DNA from: JBMNQI01 sp050944055
GTDB taxonomy: Bacteria; Bacillota; Clostridia; Oscillospirales; Oscillospiraceae
Length of the DNA: 13,363 bases
Direction: 5' to 3'
NCBI GenBank assembly: GCA_050944055.1
Contig: JBMNQI010000059.1
Span: 1 to 13,363 of the forward strand
Under the pieces are notes generated by a model. That model saw only the letters and a list, made by a program, of their open reading frames with translations, was not told where the DNA came from and searched no databases. Of this stretch, positions 6,567 through 13,363 are shown piece after piece (position 1 is the first letter of the stretch; every line of letters starts with the position of its first letter). The position numbers and the translations under genes are program-made.

Positions 6567-7400
6567 CTACAGATCCTTCATTGTTTCGAGTATGTTGACA
6601 AGCGTCTCGTTCAGCACGAATTTCCTGTATTCAGCCGAGCCGCTTATGTCGTCGAGTATGACTGAGGATATTGCCTCGGCGGCTTTTTCGGCCCTTTGGT
6701 TGAAATCGTACGCATTGTCGTTTATGATGCTTTCGACATCGCTGTTTCTGAAAGGGCAGGAGGCAAGGCCGCTGAAAGCGATCCTGATACGCCCGTTCGT
6801 TTTCAGACCCGCGGTTGTCAAAAGCGGGTAGTCAATCTTCTCGTTTTTCGTCTTTTTCTGATGAAAATACGGCGCGTCCAAATACGGCTTATTAATTGAT
6901 ACGCTGACAACGAATTCGCCTCTATTGAGATTGAGGCGCCCGTTGAAGAGCTCGCTTATCCCACATCCCTTCAGCCCCATTGGGCTTGCTACCGTTATAC
7001 TCGCGTCCGTTAGGAGGAGGGGGAGGACGGTTTCCCGGTATATGATGGTGGAAGAAAGGTTGCCGCCCAGAGTTATGCTGCGCTGTGACGTATGGTCGGC
7101 GATGCGTCCGGCCGTCCTCGTTAGCAGCGGGAAGCAGTTTGATTCAACTATGTCGGACAGGCTAAGCGCGCTTCCCAGTATCAGGCTGTCGTTGTCGTAC
7201 TCGAGCCTTTTACAGTCGGGAATACTCTTTATGTCAATGACCGAGCCGAAAGACAGGTTCCCTACGCGCGCCATAGTGATAAGCTCTGTGCCCCCGCCGT
7301 AATAGACGGGGCTTTTATTCCCGGAATCGAGCCTGTTGAAGGCCTCGATCGCTTCCCCGACAGTGTCCGGCCTGTGATATTCAAAATCAAACGGGATCAT
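6567..7400 (-). CDS. Molybdenum hydroxylase FAD-binding subunit
   Basis: A 277-residue CoxM/XdhB-type flavin subunit. It has the two FAD pyrophosphate-binding motifs of the family: YYGGGTEL (33-40, usually AGGTDL) and TLGGNLSS (110-117). A typical C-terminal region follows (GLASCPFR, then a helix-rich end). The ATG at 7400 is preceded by GGAGG 5 bases upstream; a longer frame from an ATG at 7457 runs back into the large-subunit gene and has no such site. The gene overlaps the end of the large-subunit gene by 14 bases. There is no inserted 4Fe-4S loop like that of 4-hydroxybenzoyl-CoA reductase. It passes electrons from the 2Fe-2S subunit to an external acceptor, probably NAD or ferredoxin; the sequence does not decide which. 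Confidence 0.93.
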   Translation of the reverse strand: MIPFDFEYHRPDTVGEAIEAFNRLDSGNKSPVYYGGGTELITMARVGNLSFGSVIDIKSIPDCKRLEYDNDSLILGSALSLSDIVESNCFPLLTRTAGRIADHTSQRSITLGGNLSSTIIYRETVLPLLLTDASITVASPMGLKGCGISELFNGRLNLNRGEFVVSVSINKPYLDAPYFHQKKTKNEKIDYPLLTTAGLKTNGRIRIAFSGLASCPFRNSDVESIINDNAYDFNQRAEKAAEAISSVILDDISGSAEYRKFVLNETLVNILETMKDL

Positions 7401-9723
7401 GATATCCTCCGGTCTTTTTCCTCCAGATAGTCTCGGGAGTGACGGGCAGCTCGTCAAGCTCAGTCTGCGCGGCGACGGACAGCGCGTTGGCGAGCGCGGC
7501 CGGCATGCCGATTATCCCGTGCTCCGCTATACCCCTGGCCCCGTACGGGGCTTCGATTTGAGGCGTCTCAACGAAACCGACGAGGTATTGGGGCGTCTGG
7601 CCGAAGTGCATGACTTTGTAAGTCCTGAGGCTTGTGTTTTGAAGCTTGCCGGAGGTATAGCTGAAATGTTCGCGGCTCCCGAGCCCTAAGCCCATGCACA
7701 TCCCGCCTTTTAAAACGGCCTCGGCCATAGCGGGGTTTATGACCCTGCCCGCATCGACGACAGTCGCGGCCTTAATTAAACGGTAGCTGTGTTCCTTTGT
7801 ATCGTACTCCACCTCCACAGCCTGGGCGCCGACGGTCCAATAAGGCCCCGGCTTGCCTTTCCCGGTTTCCCTGTCCAGAACATTCAGGTCCCACGCAACG
7901 AAGCCGCCGCGGCCGAGGATCTGGCTTGAGACCGAGTTGCCGTTTTCATACTTAAATCCGTGCACAAGGTCTTTAAAATGGAGGAAGACCGTCGGGTCAC
8001 TTTTAAGATAAACTATTTCGTCCTCCACCTCCAGACTATCAGGCGGCACCTTCAGCACCTGGGAGGCGAGGCTTTTAAGCTGTTTTTTCACGTCGTCGGC
8101 CGCACGCAGCACCGAAAGCCCTATCATGTAGGTGGTCATACTCGCCACGGTCTTCCAGTGCTTCGGCGAATACCTGGTATTTACGTCCATATTGACGTAA
8201 ATACGGTTTATATCCATCTTCATTTTTTCGGACAATATCTGCGCCGCCGTAGTTTTCATAGACGGGCCGTATTCCACGCAGCCGATATTGAGGTTAATGC
8301 TTCCGTCTTCGTTAAAGCTGATAAAAGCGCCGGATGTTGCGTCGGTCGGGGAATTCGAGGTTTTCCAGAAGCAGGCCATGCCCTTTGACCTGATTTTGTT
8401 TTCGCCGACGAAGAGCCTCTCGCCCTCGCTCCAGTTGACCAGCGTTTTAAGCTTTTCTATGCAGGCCGGGAGGCTGCCGAAATTGCTCTCGGTTATCTTC
8501 ACGTCCGTCGGGCTCCTGTTATCCGGCATCAGGGAGTTTATTCTCCTGAACTCCGCCGGGTCCATGCCGAGCCTCCGGGCGAGCTTTTGCATCATGCGCT
8601 CAATGCAGAAGGTGAACGACGCGTGTGAAAAGCCCCGGAAGGACGTGGCGAAGGAATGGTTCGTGTATACGCATAAACAGTCGCACCAGACGTTTTCAAT
8701 GTTGTAAGGCCCGGTGCAGCCCGCTATTACGGCCTGGGCAAGACGCGGGCCTATATCCGAATAAGCGCCCGTATCTATCAGAAAGCTCATCTTTACAGAC
8801 TTTATTAGGCCGGCCGCGGTTGCGCCTATTTTAATATCGGCCTCCAGCCCCATCCGGCAGGGCGAGGTTACGATATCCTCTTCACGCGAGTTCCTTATCC
8901 TGACCTCTCTTCCGCCCACAGCTTTCGAGGCCATATATGCAAGCAGCTCAAGCTGAACAGGCGCCTTGCCGCCGAATCCGCCGCCCACAAGAGGCGTTTC
9001 GACTATCACCTTGCCCTCCTCAATACCGAAGAGCTTGCTGACGGCCTTCCTGACGCCGTGCGGGGTCTGAGAGCAGCATCTTATAAACACCGTCCCGTCG
9101 GCGTTTATCCTCGCCTGAGCGGCTCTTGTTTCCATGGCGATATGGTCCGACTGGGGGAGAGTGAAGTGTGCTTCCTCAATAACAAAGCATTCGGAGAAAC
9201 CTTTTTCAATGTCGCCTTTCCGTATCTGTTTTTTGTCGCAGATATTCGTGCCGGGCCGGGGATAAACGTCCTCAACCGTTTTATAGCTTTCGAGGTTTTC
9301 GTGCAGAAGATACGCGCCGGGCCTAACTGCCTGCGCGGGAGAGTCTATGATGGGCAGCGCCTCGTATTCGACCTTTATAAGGAAAACGGCCCTGGAAGCC
9401 GTGAACTCGTCATCCGCGACGACGAGTGCGACAGGCTCGCCGTAATACCGTACCACGCCGCGCGCCAGCGGCGGCCGGTCCTCAAGCACCGGGCCGTATA
9501 AAACGGGGAAGCTGTCCCCGGTCAGTATCGCTTTAACGCCAGGCAGCTTGAGAGCCTCGCTCAAATCAATGCTTTTTATCCTGGCATGGGCGCACGTGCT
9601 TGTAACCAGTTTTGCGCTAAGTATGCCCGGAGAGGTAAAATCGTCGGTATATTTAGCCTGCCCGGTAACTTTCTCGCAGGCTTCTTTTCGTATAACCGTA
9701 ACGCCTACGCCGGTTTTGGGCAT
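7387..9723 (-). CDS. Molybdenum hydroxylase large (Moco-binding) subunit, substrate unknown
   Basis: A 778-residue catalytic subunit of the xanthine oxidase family. The a/b hammerhead domain spans about 15-125 (GQAKYTDDF, YYGEPVALVVADD). Molybdopterin-binding motifs follow: Q219 in SQTPH, GGGFGGK (247-253), FRGFSHASF (362-370), GCVEYGPSMKTT (481-492), and ARGIAEHG (729-736) with the probable catalytic glutamate E734. Compared by eye with bovine xanthine oxidase, Arg912 and Phe914 are kept (R363, F365). Glu802 is replaced by A254, and Arg880 by A331, so purine recognition looks lost. The usual GQG is GPS, and RGFG-x-PQ is RGFSHAS. T360 sits where CO dehydrogenase has its copper-binding cysteine. 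The ATG at 9723 is preferred (GGTGG 5 bases upstream); GTG at 9732 is an alternative. It is the first gene of the operon. Confidence 0.92.
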   Translation of the reverse strand: MPKTGVGVTVIRKEACEKVTGQAKYTDDFTSPGILSAKLVTSTCAHARIKSIDLSEALKLPGVKAILTGDSFPVLYGPVLEDRPPLARGVVRYYGEPVALVVADDEFTASRAVFLIKVEYEALPIIDSPAQAVRPGAYLLHENLESYKTVEDVYPRPGTNICDKKQIRKGDIEKGFSECFVIEEAHFTLPQSDHIAMETRAAQARINADGTVFIRCCSQTPHGVRKAVSKLFGIEEGKVIVETPLVGGGFGGKAPVQLELLAYMASKAVGGREVRIRNSREEDIVTSPCRMGLEADIKIGATAAGLIKSVKMSFLIDTGAYSDIGPRLAQAVIAGCTGPYNIENVWCDCLCVYTNHSFATSFRGFSHASFTFCIERMMQKLARRLGMDPAEFRRINSLMPDNRSPTDVKITESNFGSLPACIEKLKTLVNWSEGERLFVGENKIRSKGMACFWKTSNSPTDATSGAFISFNEDGSINLNIGCVEYGPSMKTTAAQILSEKMKMDINRIYVNMDVNTRYSPKHWKTVASMTTYMIGLSVLRAADDVKKQLKSLASQVLKVPPDSLEVEDEIVYLKSDPTVFLHFKDLVHGFKYENGNSVSSQILGRGGFVAWDLNVLDRETGKGKPGPYWTVGAQAVEVEYDTKEHSYRLIKAATVVDAGRVINPAMAEAVLKGGMCMGLGLGSREHFSYTSGKLQNTSLRTYKVMHFGQTPQYLVGFVETPQIEAPYGARGIAEHGIIGMPAALANALSVAAQTELDELPVTPETIWRKKTGGYHDPV

Positions 9724-9779
9724 TGTAACCACCCCGGTTCTATCTTTGACTGCCGGGCGTAGTTTTATTCGGCGCGGGC

Positions 9780-9793
9780 GCAGCTAGTTTGCC
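9780..9793 (-). promoter_or_regulatory. Candidate sigma-54 promoter of the hydroxylase operon
   Basis: On the minus strand CGGCAAACTAGCTGCG contains GG and GC separated by exactly 10 bases, the invariant geometry of -24/-12 promoters. GGCA and TGC match the consensus, while several flanking positions do not. A start near 9768 would give a leader of about 45 bases before the ATG at 9723. No convincing sigma-A pair was found between the cheA terminator and the gene. A small inverted repeat CCGGG/CCCGG (9792-9807) overlaps the -24 side. This is a weak call because a short GC-rich motif can arise by chance. Confidence 0.25.
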
Positions 9794-9813
9794 GGGAGAG
9801 AGCCCGGATTGCT

Positions 9814-9854
9814 GCATAAAGCAAGGCGGCCCCGGGTCTGGGACCCGGAGCCGC
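9814..9854 (-). terminator. Terminator of the chemotaxis operon after cheA
   Basis: GCGGCCCCGGGTC (9826-9838) pairs with GACCCGGAGCCGC (9842-9854) over 13 positions with one mismatch and a 3-base loop. On the minus strand the stem begins 15 bases after the cheA stop and is followed by CTTGCTTTATGC, an interrupted T tract like the one behind clpE. It separates cheA from the hydroxylase operon, which runs in the same direction. Confidence 0.75.
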
Positions 9855-9869
9855 ACTTACGTTTTTCAT

Positions 9870-11882
9870 TTATGCAACGAGGTTGTTTACGTTAATTATA
9901 AGGCTAATCCTTCCGTCGCCCAAGATCGTGCAGCCCGATAAACCGTTGAGGTTTCCGGTGGTTTTCTGTATGTATTCCGGAAGAGGCTTAACAACCACCT
10001 GCTGCTCGCCGATTATCTGATCTACAAATATGCAGAAGGTATTGACGTCCGAATCGATCATTACAAGAATCCCGTCGGCTATGTTTGTTTTCGCTCCTTC
10101 AATTCCGAAGAACCGGTGCAGGCGCAGAATTGAATAGCATTCTCCGCGTATCATTATCATCTCGCTGCCCTCGGGGTCGAGGAAGACGCTTTTTGTGTCC
10201 GGGACAAATGACTCCCTGATAGAAAGCATGGGCACAATAAAGCTCATCGGGCCGACGGTCATGCGCATGCCGTCTACTATGGCCAGCGTGAGAGGAATGC
10301 GTAAGGATATGGCGGTGCCTTCGTCCTTCGCGCTGTCGACTGATATGCTGCCGCCGAGCTTTTCTATGCTTTTGCGCACTACGTCCATGCCGACGCCGCG
10401 CCCGGATAATTCGCTTACCTCTTCCTTGGTTGAAAAGCCGGGAAGGAAGATATATGAGTACGCCTCTTTTTCGCTGATCTCGCCCTCGGACTTTGTTACA
10501 AGGCCTTTTTCTCTGGCCTTGGCGATAATCTGGTTGCAGTCGAGCCCCTTGCCGTCGTCCGAAACGATGATCATAACGTCTTCTCCGGTGTTTTTAGCCT
10601 CGAGAGTGACGCGCCCCTGTTCCGGCTTTCCTTTTATGATGCGCTCCTCGGGAGTTTCGATCCCGTGGTCTATCGCGTTTCTTATAAGGTGCATAAGCGG
10701 GTCTGACAGGCTGTCTATGATATTCTTGTCGACCTCGGTCTCTTCGCCTTTAATAATGAGATTGACTTCCTTCCCGATCTTCCTGCTCGTGTCGCGCACT
10801 ATGCGCTGCATTTTATAGAAGATATTGGATACCGGCAGCATGCGTATGGACATGACGACGTTCTGGAGCTCCGAAGTAAGACTCTTGAGCTGGCGCGCGG
10901 CAGTCTCAAAGTTGTTCAGGTGCAGGCCCTCCAGATCGGGGCTTCTGGTCACCATTGATTCTGTCGTGACCAGCTCGCCTACAAGATCCATGAGGCTGTC
11001 GAGCTTGTTTACGTTTACGCTGATAAAGTTCTGCTTGGCAAAAAGGTCCGAAGCTGAGGACGAGGTCTCCGCTTTTGAGGCGCTCCCGGCGGCGGCTCCT
11101 CTCTGTCCCCGAATCGAGGCGGGAAGCTCCTCGTTGTCCTCTTCAATTGGAATAATGCTGAAGCTTTCCACAAACAGGGTCTCTTCAAGAAGCTTTTTAA
11201 TGCTGTCCGGGTTTTCATGCGTCTGAATAAAAACGGTAAACCCGTTTTGAGCGACAAATTCCCGCGCGCTTTCGTCGTCGAGGTTTTCGGGTATGTGGGC
11301 CAGCTTAGGACAAAGCTTATTAAGCGCCGTGACTACGCCGATGGCGCGTATGTTTTCCATCTTGCTTTCCGGTTCGAAAACCACCCTGATCCTATAGTAC
11401 GGGCTGTGTTCATTGTCGGCGCCGCCCTGGGCCGGGCCGGCGGGAGCGCTTTGGGCGGCGGGCCTCTGCCCGGCCGCATCTTTTCCGGGCATAGTCCTCA
11501 GATGCTCCTCAATCCTGCTGATAAGGTAGCCGGGGTCTCCGTCGTTTGGCTTTCCGTCCTGGATTTTTGCCATCTCCGTTTTTATAAAATCTATGATAGC
11601 CAGTATGATATCGAATATATCTCCCCAGTTCGGGCAGAATCCGTTGTTTTCGCGTATTACGGAGAACAGGTCTTCCGCAGAATGCGCGACGCGGGACAGA
11701 TTGTCAAACGACATCATTGACGAAGAGCCTTTTATTGTGTGCATTATTCTGAAAACCTCGTCTATCTCTTCCGGCGAGAGGGCGCAGTCCTTTTCGCCAA
11801 ACAGCATAAGGCTTTCAAGCTTTTCAAGCAGCTGCCCGTTTTCATAAACATAGACATCGAGCATGGATTCGTCAAAACTCAT
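9870..11882 (-). CDS. cheA: Chemotaxis histidine kinase CheA
   Basis: A 670-residue CheA with all five domains. P1 (Hpt) has the phosphorylated histidine H48 in RIMHTIKGSS. A Pro/Ala/Gly-rich linker (about 130-155) leads to a P2-like CheY-docking domain (about 160-247). A second flexible linker leads to P3 dimerisation (KLDSLMDLVGELV, about 293-305). P4 is the ATPase with an N box HLIRNAIDHG (398-407), G1 SDDGKG (441-446) and G2 GRGVGMD (495-501). P5 is the CheW-like receptor-coupling domain (about 535 to the end). It phosphorylates CheY in response to receptor state at the membrane array. The ATG at 11882 is chosen because AGGTG lies 6 bases upstream; GTG at 11891 would use that same site as its own start and has none before it. 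It is the last gene of the chemotaxis operon here. Confidence 0.95.
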   Translation of the reverse strand: MSFDESMLDVYVYENGQLLEKLESLMLFGEKDCALSPEEIDEVFRIMHTIKGSSSMMSFDNLSRVAHSAEDLFSVIRENNGFCPNWGDIFDIILAIIDFIKTEMAKIQDGKPNDGDPGYLISRIEEHLRTMPGKDAAGQRPAAQSAPAGPAQGGADNEHSPYYRIRVVFEPESKMENIRAIGVVTALNKLCPKLAHIPENLDDESAREFVAQNGFTVFIQTHENPDSIKKLLEETLFVESFSIIPIEEDNEELPASIRGQRGAAAGSASKAETSSSASDLFAKQNFISVNVNKLDSLMDLVGELVTTESMVTRSPDLEGLHLNNFETAARQLKSLTSELQNVVMSIRMLPVSNIFYKMQRIVRDTSRKIGKEVNLIIKGEETEVDKNIIDSLSDPLMHLIRNAIDHGIETPEERIIKGKPEQGRVTLEAKNTGEDVMIIVSDDGKGLDCNQIIAKAREKGLVTKSEGEISEKEAYSYIFLPGFSTKEEVSELSGRGVGMDVVRKSIEKLGGSISVDSAKDEGTAISLRIPLTLAIVDGMRMTVGPMSFIVPMLSIRESFVPDTKSVFLDPEGSEMIMIRGECYSILRLHRFFGIEGAKTNIADGILVMIDSDVNTFCIFVDQIIGEQQVVVKPLPEYIQKTTGNLNGLSGCTILGDGRISLIINVNNLVA

Positions 11883-11928
11883 TTTCTTCACCTGTAAAAA
11901 ATATTTGTAAGAGGCTGCGGAAGAGCTC

Positions 11929-12285
11929 TCAGCTAATCTTCCTCAGCGCAGATAAAAGGCCTTCCTCTTTAAACGGCTTTACGATAAAGCCTTTCGCTCC
12001 CGAGAGCACGGCGTCGCGGACCATCGCCTCCTGCCCCATTGCCGAAACCATTATCACCTGCGCCTTGGGATCAAAAGCCATAATAGCCTTAAGCGCGTCA
12101 AGCCCGCTCATTTCCGGCATCGTGATATCCATTGTCACAATGTCCGGCCTGAGCTCCTTGTATTTTTCCACCGCTATAGCGCCGCTTTCCGCCTCTCCGA
12201 CCACTTCAAACCCGTTTCTCGTCAGTGTGTTTTTGATGGATATCCTCATGAAAGCCGCGTCGTCAACAACCAGTACTCTTGCCAT
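11929..12285 (-). CDS. cheY: Chemotaxis response regulator CheY
   Basis: A 118-residue single-domain receiver. The acidic pocket is D8/D9 (VLVVDDAAFMR), the phosphorylation site is D53 (IVTMDITMPEMSG), and the switch residues are S81 (VSAMGQ) and K103 (FIVKPF). VSAMGQEAMVRDAVLSGAKG closely follows Firmicute CheY rather than output-domain regulators, and there is no DNA-binding domain. CheY-P binds the flagellar switch; in Bacillus-type systems it promotes smooth swimming. GGGGG at 12292-12296 lies 6 bases upstream as a ribosome site. It lies 46 bases upstream of cheA and 64 bases downstream of cheD on the same strand. Confidence 0.95.
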   Translation of the reverse strand: MARVLVVDDAAFMRISIKNTLTRNGFEVVGEAESGAIAVEKYKELRPDIVTMDITMPEMSGLDALKAIMAFDPKAQVIMVSAMGQEAMVRDAVLSGAKGFIVKPFKEEGLLSALRKIS

Positions 12286-12349
12286 ATAATGACCCCCAAA
12301 AGATTCATTAAAATTCTCAGTTTCTCAAAGCCGGCGTTTCCGGCAGGTG

Positions 12350-12829
12350 TCAGATATATTTAGTCCCGTGGCCGATTGTTTTTATCAAGAGCCGGCCGTT
12401 TTCGGGATAAAACACAATTGTACGGCCGTAGCTGCCGCCTGTATCGCTGGATATGAGCCTGATTTTTTCCCGGGCCAGGACCTGTCTGCACATATCCGCG
12501 TTGCGCTGCCCGACCATAAATATGTTGGAGCTGCCGTTTGAAGAAAACATATTGGCGCCCCCGGCAATTTTAGCGCCCAGTGAGTTCCTTTTCGCGCCCA
12601 TGGATATAAGCCTGTCTATCAGCTCCGGTATTCCGGTGTCGGCATACTTGGCCTTGTTCTCGGAGGAATCGCCGTTGTTTGTGGGAAGCAGGATATGTAC
12701 AAGGCCGCCTATCTGCAGCTGCGGATCGAATATCGCCGCCCCCACGCAGGAACCGAGGCCGAGCGTTGTCAGCGCGTCCGGGCTTCTGGCAATTTTCATT
12801 TCGGCTATCCCGACAAGAATAACATTCAT
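12350..12829 (-). CDS. cheD: Chemoreceptor glutamine deamidase CheD
   Basis: A 159-residue CheD of normal length. The papain-like catalytic triad is visible: T22 and C28 in TTLGLGSCVG, and H45 in GGLVHILLP. The conserved Gly-rich AKIAGGANMF and a terminal GGSYGRTI segment complete the family pattern. CheD deamidates receptor glutamines and also binds CheC, raising its phosphatase activity. Its ATG comes 3 bases after the cheC stop, with a GGGGG ribosome site 11 bases upstream inside cheC, so the two partners are probably translated together. A small GCCGG/CCGGC hairpin (12330-12344) lies between this gene and cheY. Confidence 0.95.
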   Translation of the reverse strand: MNVILVGIAEMKIARSPDALTTLGLGSCVGAAIFDPQLQIGGLVHILLPTNNGDSSENKAKYADTGIPELIDRLISMGAKRNSLGAKIAGGANMFSSNGSSNIFMVGQRNADMCRQVLAREKIRLISSDTGGSYGRTIVFYPENGRLLIKTIGHGTKYI

Positions 12830-12832
12830 CGG

Positions 12833-13363
12833 TCAGGATACCCCCAACGAGGCCATCAGCTTGTCATACGACTGTCTGTCGGGAAGCAGGAAGAAATTGC
12901 AGGCTATTTTGTCCTCCGCGTCCACGAAGCGGCTTTCAAAGAATATGGCTGAATCGCCGGTGCTGCCGCATTCGACCGCTATGAGGCTCAGTATCGCGCC
13001 CGCCATATCAATGCACATATGCGGGATAGAAGGAGATATTGCCATACCGGTCAGCATGGAGATTGCCGTTAGATAGGAACCGGACAGAATATTAGTGACC
13101 TCGCTCAGAGCCGAGATATCAAGCTCCGAGAAATCCGAGACGTCAACGCATGGATTATAGGAAGCGTCGCGCGCGCTCATTATTGAAGAGAGAGTATAGG
13201 CTTCGCGTATGCCGAGGACAAGCATAATCTGACCTGTCAAACCCCCGTCCATATCGACCATGCCGCCGACGACCGGGTCTTCCGGGGCGCCCAGGATGCC
13301 GGGCACCGAGGATAGAGGTATAATCCTGACCTCGGGGACGTTCATATTTACTTTCCGCCCCAG
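12833..13363 (-). CDS. cheC: CheY-P phosphatase CheC (N-terminus outside window)
   Basis: The frame stays open to the right edge (LGRKVN before the internal ATG at 13345), so the start lies outside and the ATG is not the real one. 176 residues are visible of a protein usually about 200-210 long. A phosphatase signature with the D/S-x3-E-x2-N-x22-P spacing is present: counting from the ATG at 13345, S78, E82 and N85 in SALSEVTNILSG, and P108 in SPSIPHM. The missing N-terminal part would carry the first of the two active sites found in CheC. CheC removes phosphate from CheY-P and is stimulated by CheD, the next gene. There is no sign of the flagellar-switch extension of FliY. Confidence 0.93.
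   Translation of the reverse strand: MGRKVNMNVPEVRIIPLSSVPGILGAPEDPVVGGMVDMDGGLTGQIMLVLGIREAYTLSSIMSARDASYNPCVDVSDFSELDISALSEVTNILSGSYLTAISMLTGMAISPSIPHMCIDMAGAILSLIAVECGSTGDSAIFFESRFVDAEDKIACNFFLLPDRQSYDKLMASLGVS

Noticed and set aside
7399..9501. Plus-strand open frames of 96-147 codons across the hydroxylase large-subunit gene
   Set aside because: They are antisense to a gene with full-length family motifs and show no coherent domain or start signal.
12330..12344. Terminator between cheD and cheY
   Set aside because: The stem is only 5 bp and is not followed by a T tract, so it is unlikely to stop transcription; the genes remain one operon.

Overview
The window looks like chromosomal DNA of an anaerobic, endospore-forming, flagellated Firmicute of the class Clostridia with moderately high G+C. 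The evidence is a cotJA-cotJB-cotJC spore-coat operon, a ClpE-type Hsp100 with a zinc-finger N-terminus, the Bacillus/Clostridium-style chemotaxis set with both CheC and CheD, Firmicute-type GGAGG ribosome binding sites, and a cofactor-rich molybdenum hydroxylase operon. No mobile elements, CRISPR arrays, tRNAs or rRNAs were seen.

Layout, left to right. (1) Positions 2-265 hold the C-terminal end of a membrane protein, probably a CDP-alcohol phosphatidyltransferase. (2) 328-2622 encodes a ClpE-like unfoldase, followed by a hairpin terminator. (3) 2838-3930 is the cotJABC operon, closed by a perfect 18-bp stem-loop. A small TTG-started gene follows at 3996-4343; it looks like a GerQ-like or Sm-like spore protein. 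(4) 4344-4540 holds a hairpin that terminates best in the minus direction and a good sigma-A promoter reading into xdhC (4541-5515, plus strand). (5) 5510-9723 on the minus strand is a tightly packed molybdenum hydroxylase operon in the order large Moco subunit, FAD subunit, 2Fe-2S subunit, MocA-like cytidylyltransferase. It converges on xdhC, and the two ends overlap by 6 bases. (6) 9870-13363, also minus strand, is a chemotaxis operon: cheC (cut by the right edge), cheD, cheY, cheA. A GC-rich terminator separates it from the hydroxylase operon.

How the parts work together. The three structural hydroxylase subunits should form a xanthine-oxidase-family complex. MocA would cytidylate molybdopterin to the MCD form of the cofactor. 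XdhC would insert or sulfurate the cofactor in the apo-enzyme. By eye alignment, the large subunit lacks the two residues that bovine xanthine oxidase uses to orient purines, so this is probably not a xanthine dehydrogenase and its substrate is open. In the chemotaxis operon CheA phosphorylates CheY, CheC dephosphorylates CheY-P, and CheD deamidates receptors and partners with CheC.

Most of the window is composed of recognisable families. The least expected points are the altered active-site motifs of the hydroxylase, the antisense arrangement of its maturation gene, and a small gene with almost no room for its own promoter behind the cotJC terminator.
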